Assembly (NCBI GenBank): GCA_018969585.1
Contig: JAGWYB010000011.1
Location: forward strand, 1 to 38,690
DNA: 38,690 nt
Source: Actinomycetales bacterium
GTDB lineage: Bacteria > Actinomycetota > Actinomycetes > Nanopelagicales > Nanopelagicaceae
Reading direction: 5' to 3'
Below are positions 1 through 8,434 of this stretch, one piece after another. Numbering within the stretch: position 1 is the first letter of the stretch; each line of letters begins with the position of its first letter. The notes below the pieces were generated by a model that was not told the DNA's origin, did no database searches, and saw only the letters and a list, made by a program, of their open reading frames with translations. A program made the translations under genes and the position numbers.

Positions 1-123
1 TACGGGAAAACGCGCTCTTTACTATTTTCTAACAAGTCATTAATTTCTATTGAAACGAAAGCAAAAGTAAGTCGAACTCACAGGAACAGATCTTTTGTAA
101 TTGGAGGTGAGAGGAACTCGTGA
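1..123 (+). CDS. C-terminal end of an unidentified upstream gene (partial)
   Basis: Frame 1 is open from the window edge to a TGA at 121-123, while the other two + frames hit stops within about 45 bases. The stop overlaps the GTG start of the next gene as GTGA, the same coupling seen between most genes in this window. The 40 visible residues are basic and end in GGERNS; I do not recognise them. In related actinobacteria a histidine-phosphatase (phosphoglycerate mutase-like) gene precedes DUF3090, so that is the positional expectation, but the peptide does not prove it. A 40-codon open frame could still arise by chance. Confidence 0.42.
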   Translation, partial: YGKTRSLLFSNKSLISIETKAKVSRTHRNRSFVIGGERNS

Positions 124-617
124 ATCGTTTTTTGGGCGAGATAGAACTTCTAGTTTTGGGAACAGTAGGCGCTCCCGGAGAAAGAGAGTTCTTTCTGCAG
201 GTTCACAAAAACGGGGTTCTCTCATTTGCTCTCGAAAAAAGCCAGGCAGCATCCTTGGCTGAGAAAGTGATTCAAATAGCTCGCGAGGTAGGAGAATCCG
301 TAACGCGCCGGGAAGTTAATATGCCTATGTTGGAGATGCCGATAGAACCCGAATTTAGCGTTGGTGTTATTTCCTTAACTTGGCTACCTAATGAGTCGAA
401 TATGAGAATCGAGATAAATGCTATTGACGAGGAAGACGGCGCAGAAGCGCCTGCGAGTGTGAGTTTTGATTACGACGTAAAAAGAGCCATTGAATTCGCA
501 TTAGGCGCTATCAGCGTTGTGGCAGCCGGTCGACAACCTTGCATTTTCTGCGGTGGACCAATTAATGCAGATGGACATCTTTGCCCTAGGGCGAATGGCT
601 ATCGAAGGCAGATATGA
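120..617 (+). CDS. DUF3090 family protein with C-terminal zinc-ribbon-like motif
   Basis: This 165-residue protein of unknown function belongs to the actinobacterial DUF3090 family (SCO1665/Rv2134c-like). It starts MNRFLGEIELLVLGTVGAPG. The body is a mixed alpha/beta domain, and the C-terminus holds C141-x2-C144, H153 and C155, which look like a small zinc-binding knuckle. The GTG start is supported by a strong Shine-Dalgarno GGAGGTGA at 103-110, nine bases upstream. The next gene overlaps it by four bases (ATGA), and the SCO1664-type gene plus mshC follow, as in Mycobacterium and Streptomyces. The conserved neighbourhood suggests a joint function with the kinase-like protein; no reaction is known. 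Confidence 0.85.
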   Translation: MNRFLGEIELLVLGTVGAPGEREFFLQVHKNGVLSFALEKSQAASLAEKVIQIAREVGESVTRREVNMPMLEMPIEPEFSVGVISLTWLPNESNMRIEINAIDEEDGAEAPASVSFDYDVKRAIEFALGAISVVAAGRQPCIFCGGPINADGHLCPRANGYRRQI

Positions 618-1315
618 GTATCACTTTTGAACAATTAATTGAAACTGGGCCAATTGAAATAGCCGGTAGATTAGTTGACGCCTCTAATGCAACATTATTT
701 GGAAAAATTAAGGCGCAAGCAGGCGAAGTCTCAATTGTTTACAAACCAATAGCAGGTGAGAGACCCTTATGGGATTTTCCTGAGGGAAATCTGGCTTCGC
801 GAGAAGTTGCCGCCTATCAAATTAGTAGAAACGTTTTCAACATAGTTCCCTTTACGGTACTTCGTGACGGACCATTTGGTCCAGGCGCAGTCCAACTTTG
901 GATTGATACCCCAGATGATTTTGACCCAGTCGAATTCGGATCCTCTCTAAATCCGGAATTACGTAATATGGCGCTATTTGATGTTGTCATAAACAACACA
1001 GATCGAAAATTCGGCCACATACTTCTTGATGAGAACCGCAATCTTTTCGGTTGCGATCATGGCGTTTCGTTACATAAGGACTGGAAGTTACGGACAGTTC
1101 TCTGGCAATTTGCTGGAGAGAGATTAACGTTGGAAGAAGTTGATGCACTTGAAAAGACCAAAGAATCAATAGATAGCGGAGAATTACATTTAGAAAACTT
1201 GCTTCAACCTTCTGAAGTTCACGCTCTCTCAGAACGTATAAATCGTCTACTGAAAGAGAGGACCTTTCCGTCACCAGATCAAGAATGGCCCGCAGTGCCG
1301 TGGCCACCAGTTTGA
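614..1315 (+). CDS. SCO1664 family protein, PI3/4-kinase-like fold
   Basis: A 233-residue protein of the SCO1664 family, which is distantly related to phosphatidylinositol 3/4-kinase-like enzymes. Visible kinase-like landmarks are a VYKP lysine (K44), a catalytic-loop-like NNTDRKFGH at 127-135 and a metal-binding-like CDHG at 147-150. The C-terminus is proline- and tryptophan-rich. The ATG at 614 overlaps the DUF3090 stop, implying translational coupling. It is followed after 24 bases by mshC. The substrate is unknown; activity on a protein or small molecule connected with the DUF3090 partner is only a guess. The family assignment rests on motifs and gene order. Confidence 0.82.
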   Translation: MSITFEQLIETGPIEIAGRLVDASNATLFGKIKAQAGEVSIVYKPIAGERPLWDFPEGNLASREVAAYQISRNVFNIVPFTVLRDGPFGPGAVQLWIDTPDDFDPVEFGSSLNPELRNMALFDVVINNTDRKFGHILLDENRNLFGCDHGVSLHKDWKLRTVLWQFAGERLTLEEVDALEKTKESIDSGELHLENLLQPSEVHALSERINRLLKERTFPSPDQEWPAVPWPPV

Positions 1316-1327
1316 TTCCGGGATAAG

Positions 1328-1333
1328 TACGCT
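1328..1333 (+). promoter_or_regulatory. -10 box for leaderless mshC transcription
   Basis: TACGCT fits TANNNT and is followed by exactly six bases (ACATTC) before the ATG of mshC, so transcription should begin at the start codon itself. No Shine-Dalgarno sequence precedes the ATG. No convincing -35 is visible. Confidence 0.5.
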
Positions 1334-1339
1334 ACATTC

Positions 1340-2560
1340 ATGGAAAGCTGGGCTCAACCGTATCTGCCACCAACGAAATTTAGGCTGCCACCTTTAGAGT
1401 TGCGGGATAGTTACTCTGGAAAATTGGTTCAAATTCGTGATGGCGGAATTTACGTATGCGGTATTACTCCATATGACGCTACTCATCTAGGTCATGCCGC
1501 AACATATTTATCATTCGATTTAATTTCTAGGTTCTTGATTGCAGCCGGTCGCAAGGTGAACCGTTCACAAAATGTGACCGATATTGATGATCCTCTGTTG
1601 GAGCGAGCGACAAGAGATTCCGTAAAGTGGCAAGAATTAGCAGAGAGTCAGGTACAACTCTATCGAGATGATATGACCGCGCTACGAGTGTTGCCTCCAG
1701 ACCATTTCCTCAGCGTCATTGAAAACATGGAACTCATAATTTCTTATATCGAAAAATTGATTTTGACTGGCAAAACTTACTCGATCGATGGAGACGTTTA
1801 TTTGGATATCTCACTGGTGGAAGGAGCCTTGGAAAATCTTCCGCTTTCTAACGAAGAAGCAAATCGAGTATTTAAAGAACGAGGCGGCGATCCTGATCGA
1901 CCAGGCAAACGTAATCCACTTGACACTTTGATTTGGATGAAACGACGACCGGACGAGCCCGGCTGGAATAGTCCTTTCGGTGAAGGAAGGCCAGGTTGGC
2001 ATATTGAATGCGTCGCGCTTGCGCTTTCGTCTTTAGATAAGAAATCGGATTTCTCCATAGAAATTCAAGGCGGTGGCAGCGATCTTCGATTCCCGCATCA
2101 TTACATGACTGGAGTTCAGGCTAAAGCAATTACAGGCAGAACTTTTAGTTCCGTTTATGTGCACGCAGGAATGATTGGATTAGATGGCGAGAAGATGAGT
2201 AAAAGTCGGGGCAATTTAGTTTTTGTCTCCGATTTACTGAAGAATGGCGTTGATTCAAATGCATTGAGAATTGCACTTCTAAAGCGTCACTATTCAGAGG
2301 ATCTAATGTGGTCTGACGAAAAATTGACTGATTCAGAGAAATTTTTGGAACGGTTAAAAGAGTGCTTATCGCGACAGGAAGTGGCATCTACAGATGATTT
2401 GATCAAAAATATTTCTCAAGCTCTTGCAAAGGATCTTGATACAGTGTCCGTCTTCTCGCTTCTAGAGTCCTGGTGTGTAGCTACGGAATCCGGAGAGAAG
2501 GGCGGAAACGCCGGGGAGTTATCAAGAGAGCTGGATTTATTGCTTGGCCTGGCTTTATAG
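1340..2560 (+). CDS. mshC: cysteine:1D-myo-inosityl 2-amino-2-deoxy-alpha-D-glucopyranoside ligase (mycothiol synthesis)
   Basis: MshC joins cysteine to GlcN-inositol using ATP, the third committed step in making mycothiol, the actinobacterial counterpart of glutathione. At 406 residues it has the length of MshC rather than of cysteinyl-tRNA synthetase. It carries the MshC hallmark CGITPYDATHLGH (40-52), containing the HxGH nucleotide-binding motif, and KMSKS at 285-289. The conserved DITDVDDP-like stretch reads NVTDIDDP. The start is ATG with a leaderless -10 box. Its TAG stop abuts the TAG stop of the convergent pac2 gene with no spacer. Other mycothiol genes are not in this window. Confidence 0.95.
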   Translation: MESWAQPYLPPTKFRLPPLELRDSYSGKLVQIRDGGIYVCGITPYDATHLGHAATYLSFDLISRFLIAAGRKVNRSQNVTDIDDPLLERATRDSVKWQELAESQVQLYRDDMTALRVLPPDHFLSVIENMELIISYIEKLILTGKTYSIDGDVYLDISLVEGALENLPLSNEEANRVFKERGGDPDRPGKRNPLDTLIWMKRRPDEPGWNSPFGEGRPGWHIECVALALSSLDKKSDFSIEIQGGGSDLRFPHHYMTGVQAKAITGRTFSSVYVHAGMIGLDGEKMSKSRGNLVFVSDLLKNGVDSNALRIALLKRHYSEDLMWSDEKLTDSEKFLERLKECLSRQEVASTDDLIKNISQALAKDLDTVSVFSLLESWCVATESGEKGGNAGELSRELDLLLGLAL

Positions 2561-3400
2561 CTAAATATTATCGCGCAGAAAACGCTCTACTTCTCTGGCT
2601 ATGGAGTCTCCAGTAGCTAGTGGAAGTTCAGCATCATCTTTTGATTTTTCTAATTCCTTAACGTAGTCGCCAACTTCACTATCTTCCAACGCAAGTTTAT
2701 TAACTTGGGATTCCCAGGCATCAGATCGGTCCGATAGATCGCCATGTGGAATTGAAATATTTAAGAAATCCTCAAGCGAGTTAATTAAAGCCAGAGTAGC
2801 TTTAGGACATGGCGGCGTAGATACGTAATGCGGCACAGAAGCCCAAAGTGAAACTGCGTCGATATCTCTGCGGAACGCAGAATCTTGGAGAACTCCGATA
2901 ATCCCGGTTGGTCCTTCATATCTGGAAACTTCAACACCTAGTCTTTTTGCAACATCAGGGTGAGCACCGCTTCCTGTTACAACTATCGGTCTTGTGTGAG
3001 GAACATCTGCAAGAAGAGAGCCAAGGGCTATAGACATGCCCACCTCGTAATCATCGGCCAGATCCAAAAGTTGTCGAGTAAATGTTCGCCACTTCATTGA
3101 AGGTTCAATTCCCTTAACAATCAAAAAATCATGAGGAAGTTGAGGGGCAGAAACTTCAAAAATTACTGTATTGGGCCAGATAATTTCTCTGACAACTCTG
3201 GCGTCAAGAGAAATCGATGGTCGATTTACTTGAAAGTCGTAATATTCCTCTGGGTCCATCATCGCCAATTTATGATGAGACCAAGAGGCTAGAAGGTGAT
3301 CTAGAGCTCCAGTCGCTGCTTCACCAGCATCGTTCCACCCTGAGAATGCTGAAATCATGATTGGGTTGCGTAACGTAAATCGGCTTTCGAAAAGATGCAC
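2561..3400 (-). CDS. PAC2 family protein
   Basis: A 279-residue protein of the PAC2 (proteasome assembly chaperone 2-like) family, homologous to Rv2125. The N-terminal SGWNDAGEAA (20-29) is the typical PAC2 signature, followed by repeated glycine-rich turns such as VTGSGAHPDV. The C-terminal 50 residues are acidic and helical. The GTG start is supported by a TAAGGT box six bases upstream. The gene is divergent from metH across only 28 bases and convergent with mshC with no gap. Its biochemical role in bacteria is unresolved; the family name does not imply a proteasome partner, and no proteasome genes appear nearby. Confidence 0.85.
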   Translation of the reverse strand: MHLFESRFTLRNPIMISAFSGWNDAGEAATGALDHLLASWSHHKLAMMDPEEYYDFQVNRPSISLDARVVREIIWPNTVIFEVSAPQLPHDFLIVKGIEPSMKWRTFTRQLLDLADDYEVGMSIALGSLLADVPHTRPIVVTGSGAHPDVAKRLGVEVSRYEGPTGIIGVLQDSAFRRDIDAVSLWASVPHYVSTPPCPKATLALINSLEDFLNISIPHGDLSDRSDAWESQVNKLALEDSEVGDYVKELEKSKDDAELPLATGDSIAREVERFLRDNI

Positions 3401-3406
3401 AACGTA

Positions 3407-3412
3407 ACCTTA
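3407..3412 (-). promoter_or_regulatory. -10 box for leaderless pac2 transcription
   Basis: On the minus strand TAAGGT is followed by six bases (TACGTT) and then the GTG start of pac2. There is no room for a conventional leader, because the metH start lies only 28 bases away. Confidence 0.5.
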
Positions 3413-3415
3413 CGA

Positions 3416-3421
3416 TAAACT
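3416..3421 (+). promoter_or_regulatory. -10 box for leaderless metH transcription
   Basis: TAAACT is followed by seven bases and the ATG of metH. A leader this short leaves no space for a cobalamin or SAM riboswitch, so metH control by such an element at this promoter is unlikely. Any -35 contacts would lie inside the pac2 coding sequence. Confidence 0.5.
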
Positions 3422-3428
3422 TGAAACA

Positions 3429-6400
3429 ATGGCCGAATTAAGAAACTCATTTCGTGAGGCCCTGAAGAGTCGCACCCTTGTCGCCGATGGTGCAATGGGA
3501 ACCATGATCCAGGCCGCAGCACCAGCGCTTGAGGATTTTCAAGGACACGAAGGGTGCAATGAAATTCTCAATGTAACAAGACCCGACATCATCGCAGATA
3601 TTCACCGGGCGTACCTTGACGCGGGTGTCGATGCAATCGAGACCAATACCTTCGGAACCAATATTGGAAATCTTGGAGAGTACGGAATTGTCGATCGAAC
3701 CTATGAATTAGCACGGGCTGGGGCTGAGATTGCGAGAAAAGTTGTCAGCGAATATTCGGAACCAAAATGGATTTTAGGATCTTTAGGACCGGGAACGAAA
3801 TTACCAACGTTAGGTCACATTACATTTAGCGAGTTAACGGATTCTTACCGCGTCGCCGCGTCAGCACTTATTGATGGCGGCGTCGATGCGCTGTTAATTG
3901 AAACTACTCAGGATCTTCTCCAGGCTAAAGCTGCGGTAATAGGAGCGCGTCAAGCTATCGGAAGTCGAGATATCGTATTAATAGTCCAAGTCACGATTGA
4001 AACAAATGGAACCATGTTGGTTGGTTCTGAGATTGGTGCGGCCCTCAACTCGCTCGAAAATTTAGGTGTGGATTTAATTGGATTAAATTGCGCAACTGGT
4101 CCAACCGAGATGAGTGAGCATCTTCGCTATCTTTCCCAGAATTCGAGGGTTGGGATCTCTTGCATGCCTAATGCAGGATTGCCAATTCTCAAAGAGGGCA
4201 GCGCGCACTATCCCTTGACGCCTGAAGAATTAGCTATTTCACTTGAAAAATTTGTAGAGCAATACGGCGTTCGATTAGTTGGCGGATGCTGTGGAACGAC
4301 TCCCGAACATTTAAAAGCAGTAGTACATAAATTCAAAGGGAAGAGTGGTAAAGAGTTAGTTCGAAGCAGTGAACCTGGAACCGGAGTTTCCTCTCTTTAT
4401 CAATTTGTTCCTTTCAAGCAAGACCGCACCTATTTGGCTATTGGTGAACGAGCAAATGCGAATGGCAGCAAAGCATTTAGAGAATCACTTCTACGCGAGG
4501 ATTGGGATGGCTGTATTGAAATAGCGAAAGAACAAATCCGTGATGGCGCTCATATCTTGGATCTTTCAGTGGATTATGTGGGTCGGGATGGAGTTCAAGA
4601 TATTTCTATCCTGTCAGCGAGATTAGCCACCGCTTCAACTTTGCCGATCATGATTGATTCGACTGAGCCTGCGACTATTCAAGCGGCACTTGAACATCTC
4701 GGTGGTAGGAGCGTCATAAATTCTGTTAATTATGAAGATGGCGTCGGTCCGGAATCTAGATTTGCGAAAATTATGCCGCTGGTGCAATCTCACGGAGCCG
4801 CGGTTGTGGCGCTCACGATTGACGAAGAGGGCCAAGCAAGGACACGGGATTGGAAGATGCGTGTAGCGCGAAGGCTAATCTCCGATCTCACCCATAACTG
4901 GGGTATGAAAGTTGGCGACATAATCGTCGATTGCTTAACTTTCCCGATAACAACAGGGCAAGAAGAGACACGTAGAGATGCAATAGAAACCTTAGAAGCC
5001 ATTAAGCTGTTGAAAGCGGAATTTCCAGAAGTTTTAACAACCCTAGGTGTAAGCAATATTTCATTTGGGCTCAAGCCGACTGCACGCAAGGTTTTAAACT
5101 CGGTCTTCTTGTCTGAAGCGGTCAAGGCTGGCCTCGACTCAGCGATTATTCACCCCTCAAAAATTTTGCCATTAAATCGAATCCCTGATGAACAGATTAC
5201 TGGTGCGCTTGCTTTGATTTATGACAAACGTGAATATCAAGGCGAAATTACAACGGTTGATCCACTCGCGAACTTTCTAAATTTGTTCACTGACGTTGAA
5301 TCGGATTCGAACCCTCTCTCTAGAGCTGAAGAATTAGCAGCGTTACCTCTTAATGAACGCCTTAGAAGAAGAATTATCGATGGCGAGAAAAATGGTTTAG
5401 AGAAAGATTTGAAAGAGGCTATTGATCAGGGCAAGAGTGCGATTGCCATAATAAACGAAGATTTATTGGATGGAATGAGGGAAGTTGGTGAACTTTTCGG
5501 CAGAGGCGACATGCAATTACCGTTTGTTCTGCAATCAGCTGAAACCATGAAAGCCTCAGTTGCGTATCTTGAGAAGTTTATGGAGAAGACAGATATGAGC
5601 AATCGAGGCTCGATTCTTTTAGCGACCGTAAAGGGTGACGTACACGATATAGGTAAGAATCTCGTCGACATTATTCTTTCGAATAACGGATACCGCACCG
5701 TAAATATTGGAATCAAGCAGACGATAAATCAAATTATTGATTCTGCAATAGACGGTGGTGTTGATGTAATTGGGATGAGCGGATTGCTGGTTAAGTCCAC
5801 CGTAATAATGCGGGAAAACCTGGAAGAGCTAACTGCCCGAGGACTTGCCGATAAGTGGCCAGTCTTGCTGGGAGGCGCAGCACTTACTAGGTCTTACGTA
5901 GAGGATGATTTGGCAAAAATGTTTCCCGGAACCGTCCGTTATGCTCGAGATGCATTCGAGGGCTTAAGTTTGATGGAGAAACTTGTTGCGGCAAAAAAAT
6001 CCGGTACTCGTCCTGATTTACCACCATTGAAAGAGCGAGTTACTAGGAGAAATGCCCATCAGAATTTAGAGATTGACAACAAGCGCAGTGATGTCGCAAC
6101 GGATGTAAAAGTTCCTATCCCGCCATTTTGGGGAAGTAAGGTAATCAAAGGCATTCCTCTATCTGATTACTCAAGAATGCTTGATGAAAGAGCGCTCTTT
6201 GTCGGCCAGTGGGGGATGAAGGGCAATAAGTCCGGGTACGAAGAAATGCTTATCAATGAGGGAAGACCACGATTGCGCGAGCTTTTAGATAGCGCTCAGA
6301 GCGGGAGTTGGTTAAAACCAAGCGTTGCTTATGGATACTTCCCCTGCCAGAGCGATGGAAATAGATTGATTATTTATGACTATAAGAAACTTCCAGAGCG

Positions 6401-6905
6401 GAAGGAAATTGCATCGTTTACTTTCCCGCGACAACGACGTGATCGAAGGCTATGCATCTCGGATTTTTTCAAAGATGTTTCTTCAAATGAAATTGACGTT
6501 ATCGCACTACAGATTGTCACTATGGGTGATCGCATCGGTGAAATAACTCAAGATTTGTTCCAGAAAAATGATTATCGCCGCTACCTAGAAGTTCATGGCT
6601 TATCGGTTCAGTTGACAGAGGCGTTAGCAGAGTACTGGCATGCACGCATTCGCGAAGAGTTGGCCATTGGACTTGAAGATAAATCTGATATACAAGGGAT
6701 ACTTGATCAGGGTTATCGAGGATCTCGCTACAGTTTTGGGTATCCTGCGTGCCCAGACCTTGAACAACAGGTAGCACTCTGCAGATTGCTCGAGTCAGAA
6801 CGAATCGGAATATTACTCTCTGAAGAGTTCCAACTCCATCCAGAGCAATCCACCTCTGCGATTGTTGTACATCACCCAGAAGCCAAGTATTTCAATGCCA
6901 ATTAA
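3429..6905 (+). CDS. metH: cobalamin-dependent methionine synthase
   Basis: MetH moves a methyl group from 5-methyltetrahydrofolate to homocysteine through cob(I)alamin. At 1158 residues all four modules are present: the homocysteine domain (about 1-310) with zinc ligands C221, C287 and C288 (GGCCGT); the pterin domain (about 330-600, beginning AIGERANANG); the B12 cap and Rossmann domain (about 640-870) with DVHDIG at 737-742, H739 being the lower cobalt ligand; and the SAM-dependent reactivation domain (about 900-1158) with RGSRYSFGYPACPD. It lies between pac2 and a HAD gene, with whose ATG its 3' end overlaps by 11 bases. The cell therefore needs cobalamin, by synthesis or uptake. Confidence 0.97.
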   Translation: MAELRNSFREALKSRTLVADGAMGTMIQAAAPALEDFQGHEGCNEILNVTRPDIIADIHRAYLDAGVDAIETNTFGTNIGNLGEYGIVDRTYELARAGAEIARKVVSEYSEPKWILGSLGPGTKLPTLGHITFSELTDSYRVAASALIDGGVDALLIETTQDLLQAKAAVIGARQAIGSRDIVLIVQVTIETNGTMLVGSEIGAALNSLENLGVDLIGLNCATGPTEMSEHLRYLSQNSRVGISCMPNAGLPILKEGSAHYPLTPEELAISLEKFVEQYGVRLVGGCCGTTPEHLKAVVHKFKGKSGKELVRSSEPGTGVSSLYQFVPFKQDRTYLAIGERANANGSKAFRESLLREDWDGCIEIAKEQIRDGAHILDLSVDYVGRDGVQDISILSARLATASTLPIMIDSTEPATIQAALEHLGGRSVINSVNYEDGVGPESRFAKIMPLVQSHGAAVVALTIDEEGQARTRDWKMRVARRLISDLTHNWGMKVGDIIVDCLTFPITTGQEETRRDAIETLEAIKLLKAEFPEVLTTLGVSNISFGLKPTARKVLNSVFLSEAVKAGLDSAIIHPSKILPLNRIPDEQITGALALIYDKREYQGEITTVDPLANFLNLFTDVESDSNPLSRAEELAALPLNERLRRRIIDGEKNGLEKDLKEAIDQGKSAIAIINEDLLDGMREVGELFGRGDMQLPFVLQSAETMKASVAYLEKFMEKTDMSNRGSILLATVKGDVHDIGKNLVDIILSNNGYRTVNIGIKQTINQIIDSAIDGGVDVIGMSGLLVKSTVIMRENLEELTARGLADKWPVLLGGAALTRSYVEDDLAKMFPGTVRYARDAFEGLSLMEKLVAAKKSGTRPDLPPLKERVTRRNAHQNLEIDNKRSDVATDVKVPIPPFWGSKVIKGIPLSDYSRMLDERALFVGQWGMKGNKSGYEEMLINEGRPRLRELLDSAQSGSWLKPSVAYGYFPCQSDGNRLIIYDYKKLPERKEIASFTFPRQRRDRRLCISDFFKDVSSNEIDVIALQIVTMGDRIGEITQDLFQKNDYRRYLEVHGLSVQLTEALAEYWHARIREELAIGLEDKSDIQGILDQGYRGSRYSFGYPACPDLEQQVALCRLLESERIGILLSEEFQLHPEQSTSAIVVHHPEAKYFNAN

Positions 6906-7584
6906 ATCGAAAGTTTTTCGAACAGTTCTTTGGGATATGGATGGAACGTTGATTGATAGCGAACCAATTTGGCAGGAAGAAGAGTTGGAATTAGCACGTG
7001 TAAATTCAATTCCTTGGAGTGAAGCTGATTCTCAAAACTGCATCGGAGGACCAATCAGCCGAGTGGATTCATATATGAGAGAGCGAGCACCAGGGAGATT
7101 TAAAGAGGCGGAACTATCGAACAAGTTGATTGCAAGGATTGCAGATCGGCTATCAGAAGGCGTGGATTTTGCTCCTGGAGCCAAAGTTCTAATTGACGAG
7201 ATGATCTCGCTTAATCTAAAACTAGGTTTGGTAACTGCAAGCGCTCGCGTAATTGTTGATGCAGCGTTACCGAGTATTGGGCATATTTTTCAGACTGTAG
7301 TTAGCGCAGACGATGTAGCGTTACCGAAACCAGATCCAAGTGGTTACATTAAAGCTGCAGCCGATCTTGGCGCTCCAATCGAGGAATGTTTGATTATTGA
7401 AGATTCGCCAAATGGAATGAAGGCGGCTATCGCTTCAGGGGGTTGGGTGCTGGGATTGAGCCACGGGAAAGAACTTCCTCGGTCGCCGAGAGCTCGCTAT
7501 GTTCCATCTTTGGACGGGGTAACCTTCGAGCGCATCTGCAACCTATTCGGTGAGAGTCAGGATGATAGTGAAACAGAATATTGA
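6895..7584 (+). CDS. HAD superfamily hydrolase, beta-phosphoglucomutase-like
   Basis: A 229-residue HAD-IA phosphatase or phosphomutase. Motif I is DMDGTLIDSEP with nucleophile D14 and acid/base D16; motif II is the VTAS threonine/serine; the motif III lysine is in LPKPDP; motif IV is IIEDSPNGMKAA. The helical cap follows motif I. I chose the ATG at 6895, which overlaps the metH stop, over a TTG at 6862 that would overlap metH by 44 bases. The specific substrate cannot be read from sequence; sugar phosphates are typical for the subfamily. It is coupled to trmI downstream by a 23-base overlap. Confidence 0.85.
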   Translation: MPIKSKVFRTVLWDMDGTLIDSEPIWQEEELELARVNSIPWSEADSQNCIGGPISRVDSYMRERAPGRFKEAELSNKLIARIADRLSEGVDFAPGAKVLIDEMISLNLKLGLVTASARVIVDAALPSIGHIFQTVVSADDVALPKPDPSGYIKAAADLGAPIEECLIIEDSPNGMKAAIASGGWVLGLSHGKELPRSPRARYVPSLDGVTFERICNLFGESQDDSETEY

Positions 7585-8434
7585 GCTTCAGGAAGGTGAT
7601 CGTGTTCAGCTCACTGATGAAAAAGGCAAACTCTATTCCTTCTATTTAAAATCCGGATCTCAATGGCATTCCCATAAAGGATGGATAAACCACGATTCAA
7701 TTATTGGACTCCTTGAAGGAAGCGTCGTTCTATCAAGCAATGGAACTAAGTATCAAGTCATGCGACAACTGCTCAATGACTACATATTGTCGATGCCTCG
7801 AGGGGCCACGATTGTTTATCCTAAAGATAGCGCCTTGATTGTTGGATATGCCGATATCTTCCCGGGCGCAAAGGTCCTCGAAGCCGGAGCTGGCAGTGGC
7901 GCTCTTTCAATTTCACTTTTGCGAGCGATTGGAACTGAAGGAAAGCTAGTTTCCATTGAAGCGCGGGACGAATTTCTTGAGATTGCAAAGGAAAACGTTA
8001 GGAAATATTTTGGAGCGGCCCCATCAAATTGGCAGACGTATCACAGCCAAGTACAGGATCTCGAAGTTGATTCCGACTTTGATCGAGTCGTTTACGACAT
8101 GTTAGCTCCGTGGGATGCCCTAACTGTTGCTGCAAAAGCTCTCAAGCCCGGAGGCGTAATCTGTTGCTATGTAGCCACCACTACGCAATTGTCGAGAACA
8201 GCGGAAGCAATAAAGGAATCAGGACTTTTCTCCGAGCCAGAAAGTTTTGAATCTTTAATTAGATATTGGCATCACGAAGGTTTGGCAGTAAGACCACAAC
8301 ATTCTATGAATGCCCATACTGGTTTCCTTCTAATTGCGCGAAAAATGGCCGAGCCTCCGATTAAACGAAGACGGCGACCAGCAAAGGGCGCCTACTCGTT
8401 ATTGGACGGAGATGAGGTCAACGACAAAGATTAA
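7562..8434 (+). CDS. trmI: tRNA (adenine(58)-N(1))-methyltransferase
   Basis: TrmI methylates N1 of A58 in the T-loop of tRNA using SAM; the family is tetrameric. The N-terminal small beta domain is followed by the Rossmann methyltransferase domain with motif I VLEAGAGSGALS (around residues 104-115) and the catalytic-region motif VVYDMLAPWDAL. The C-terminal tail IKRRRRPAKG is basic, fitting RNA binding. The ATG at 7562 has GGTGAG at 7549-7554, seven bases upstream, and gives 290 residues; a GTG at 7550 is the alternative. The 3' end overlaps the convergent FKBP gene by 36 bases. The M. tuberculosis homologue is Rv2118c. Confidence 0.93.
   Translation: MIVKQNIELQEGDRVQLTDEKGKLYSFYLKSGSQWHSHKGWINHDSIIGLLEGSVVLSSNGTKYQVMRQLLNDYILSMPRGATIVYPKDSALIVGYADIFPGAKVLEAGAGSGALSISLLRAIGTEGKLVSIEARDEFLEIAKENVRKYFGAAPSNWQTYHSQVQDLEVDSDFDRVVYDMLAPWDALTVAAKALKPGGVICCYVATTTQLSRTAEAIKESGLFSEPESFESLIRYWHHEGLAVRPQHSMNAHTGFLLIARKMAEPPIKRRRRPAKGAYSLLDGDEVNDKD

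Noticed and set aside
40-252. 70-codon frame on - at the left edge
   Set aside because: It lies opposite the DUF3090 gene and its Shine-Dalgarno region, and has no recognisable features.
3401-3428. Possible cobalamin riboswitch upstream of metH
   Set aside because: Only 28 bases separate metH from pac2, and the promoter appears leaderless; there is no room for the structure.
6862-6894. TTG start for the HAD gene
   Set aside because: It would overlap metH by 44 bases; the ATG at 6895 begins just before the conserved DxD motif and gives normal length.
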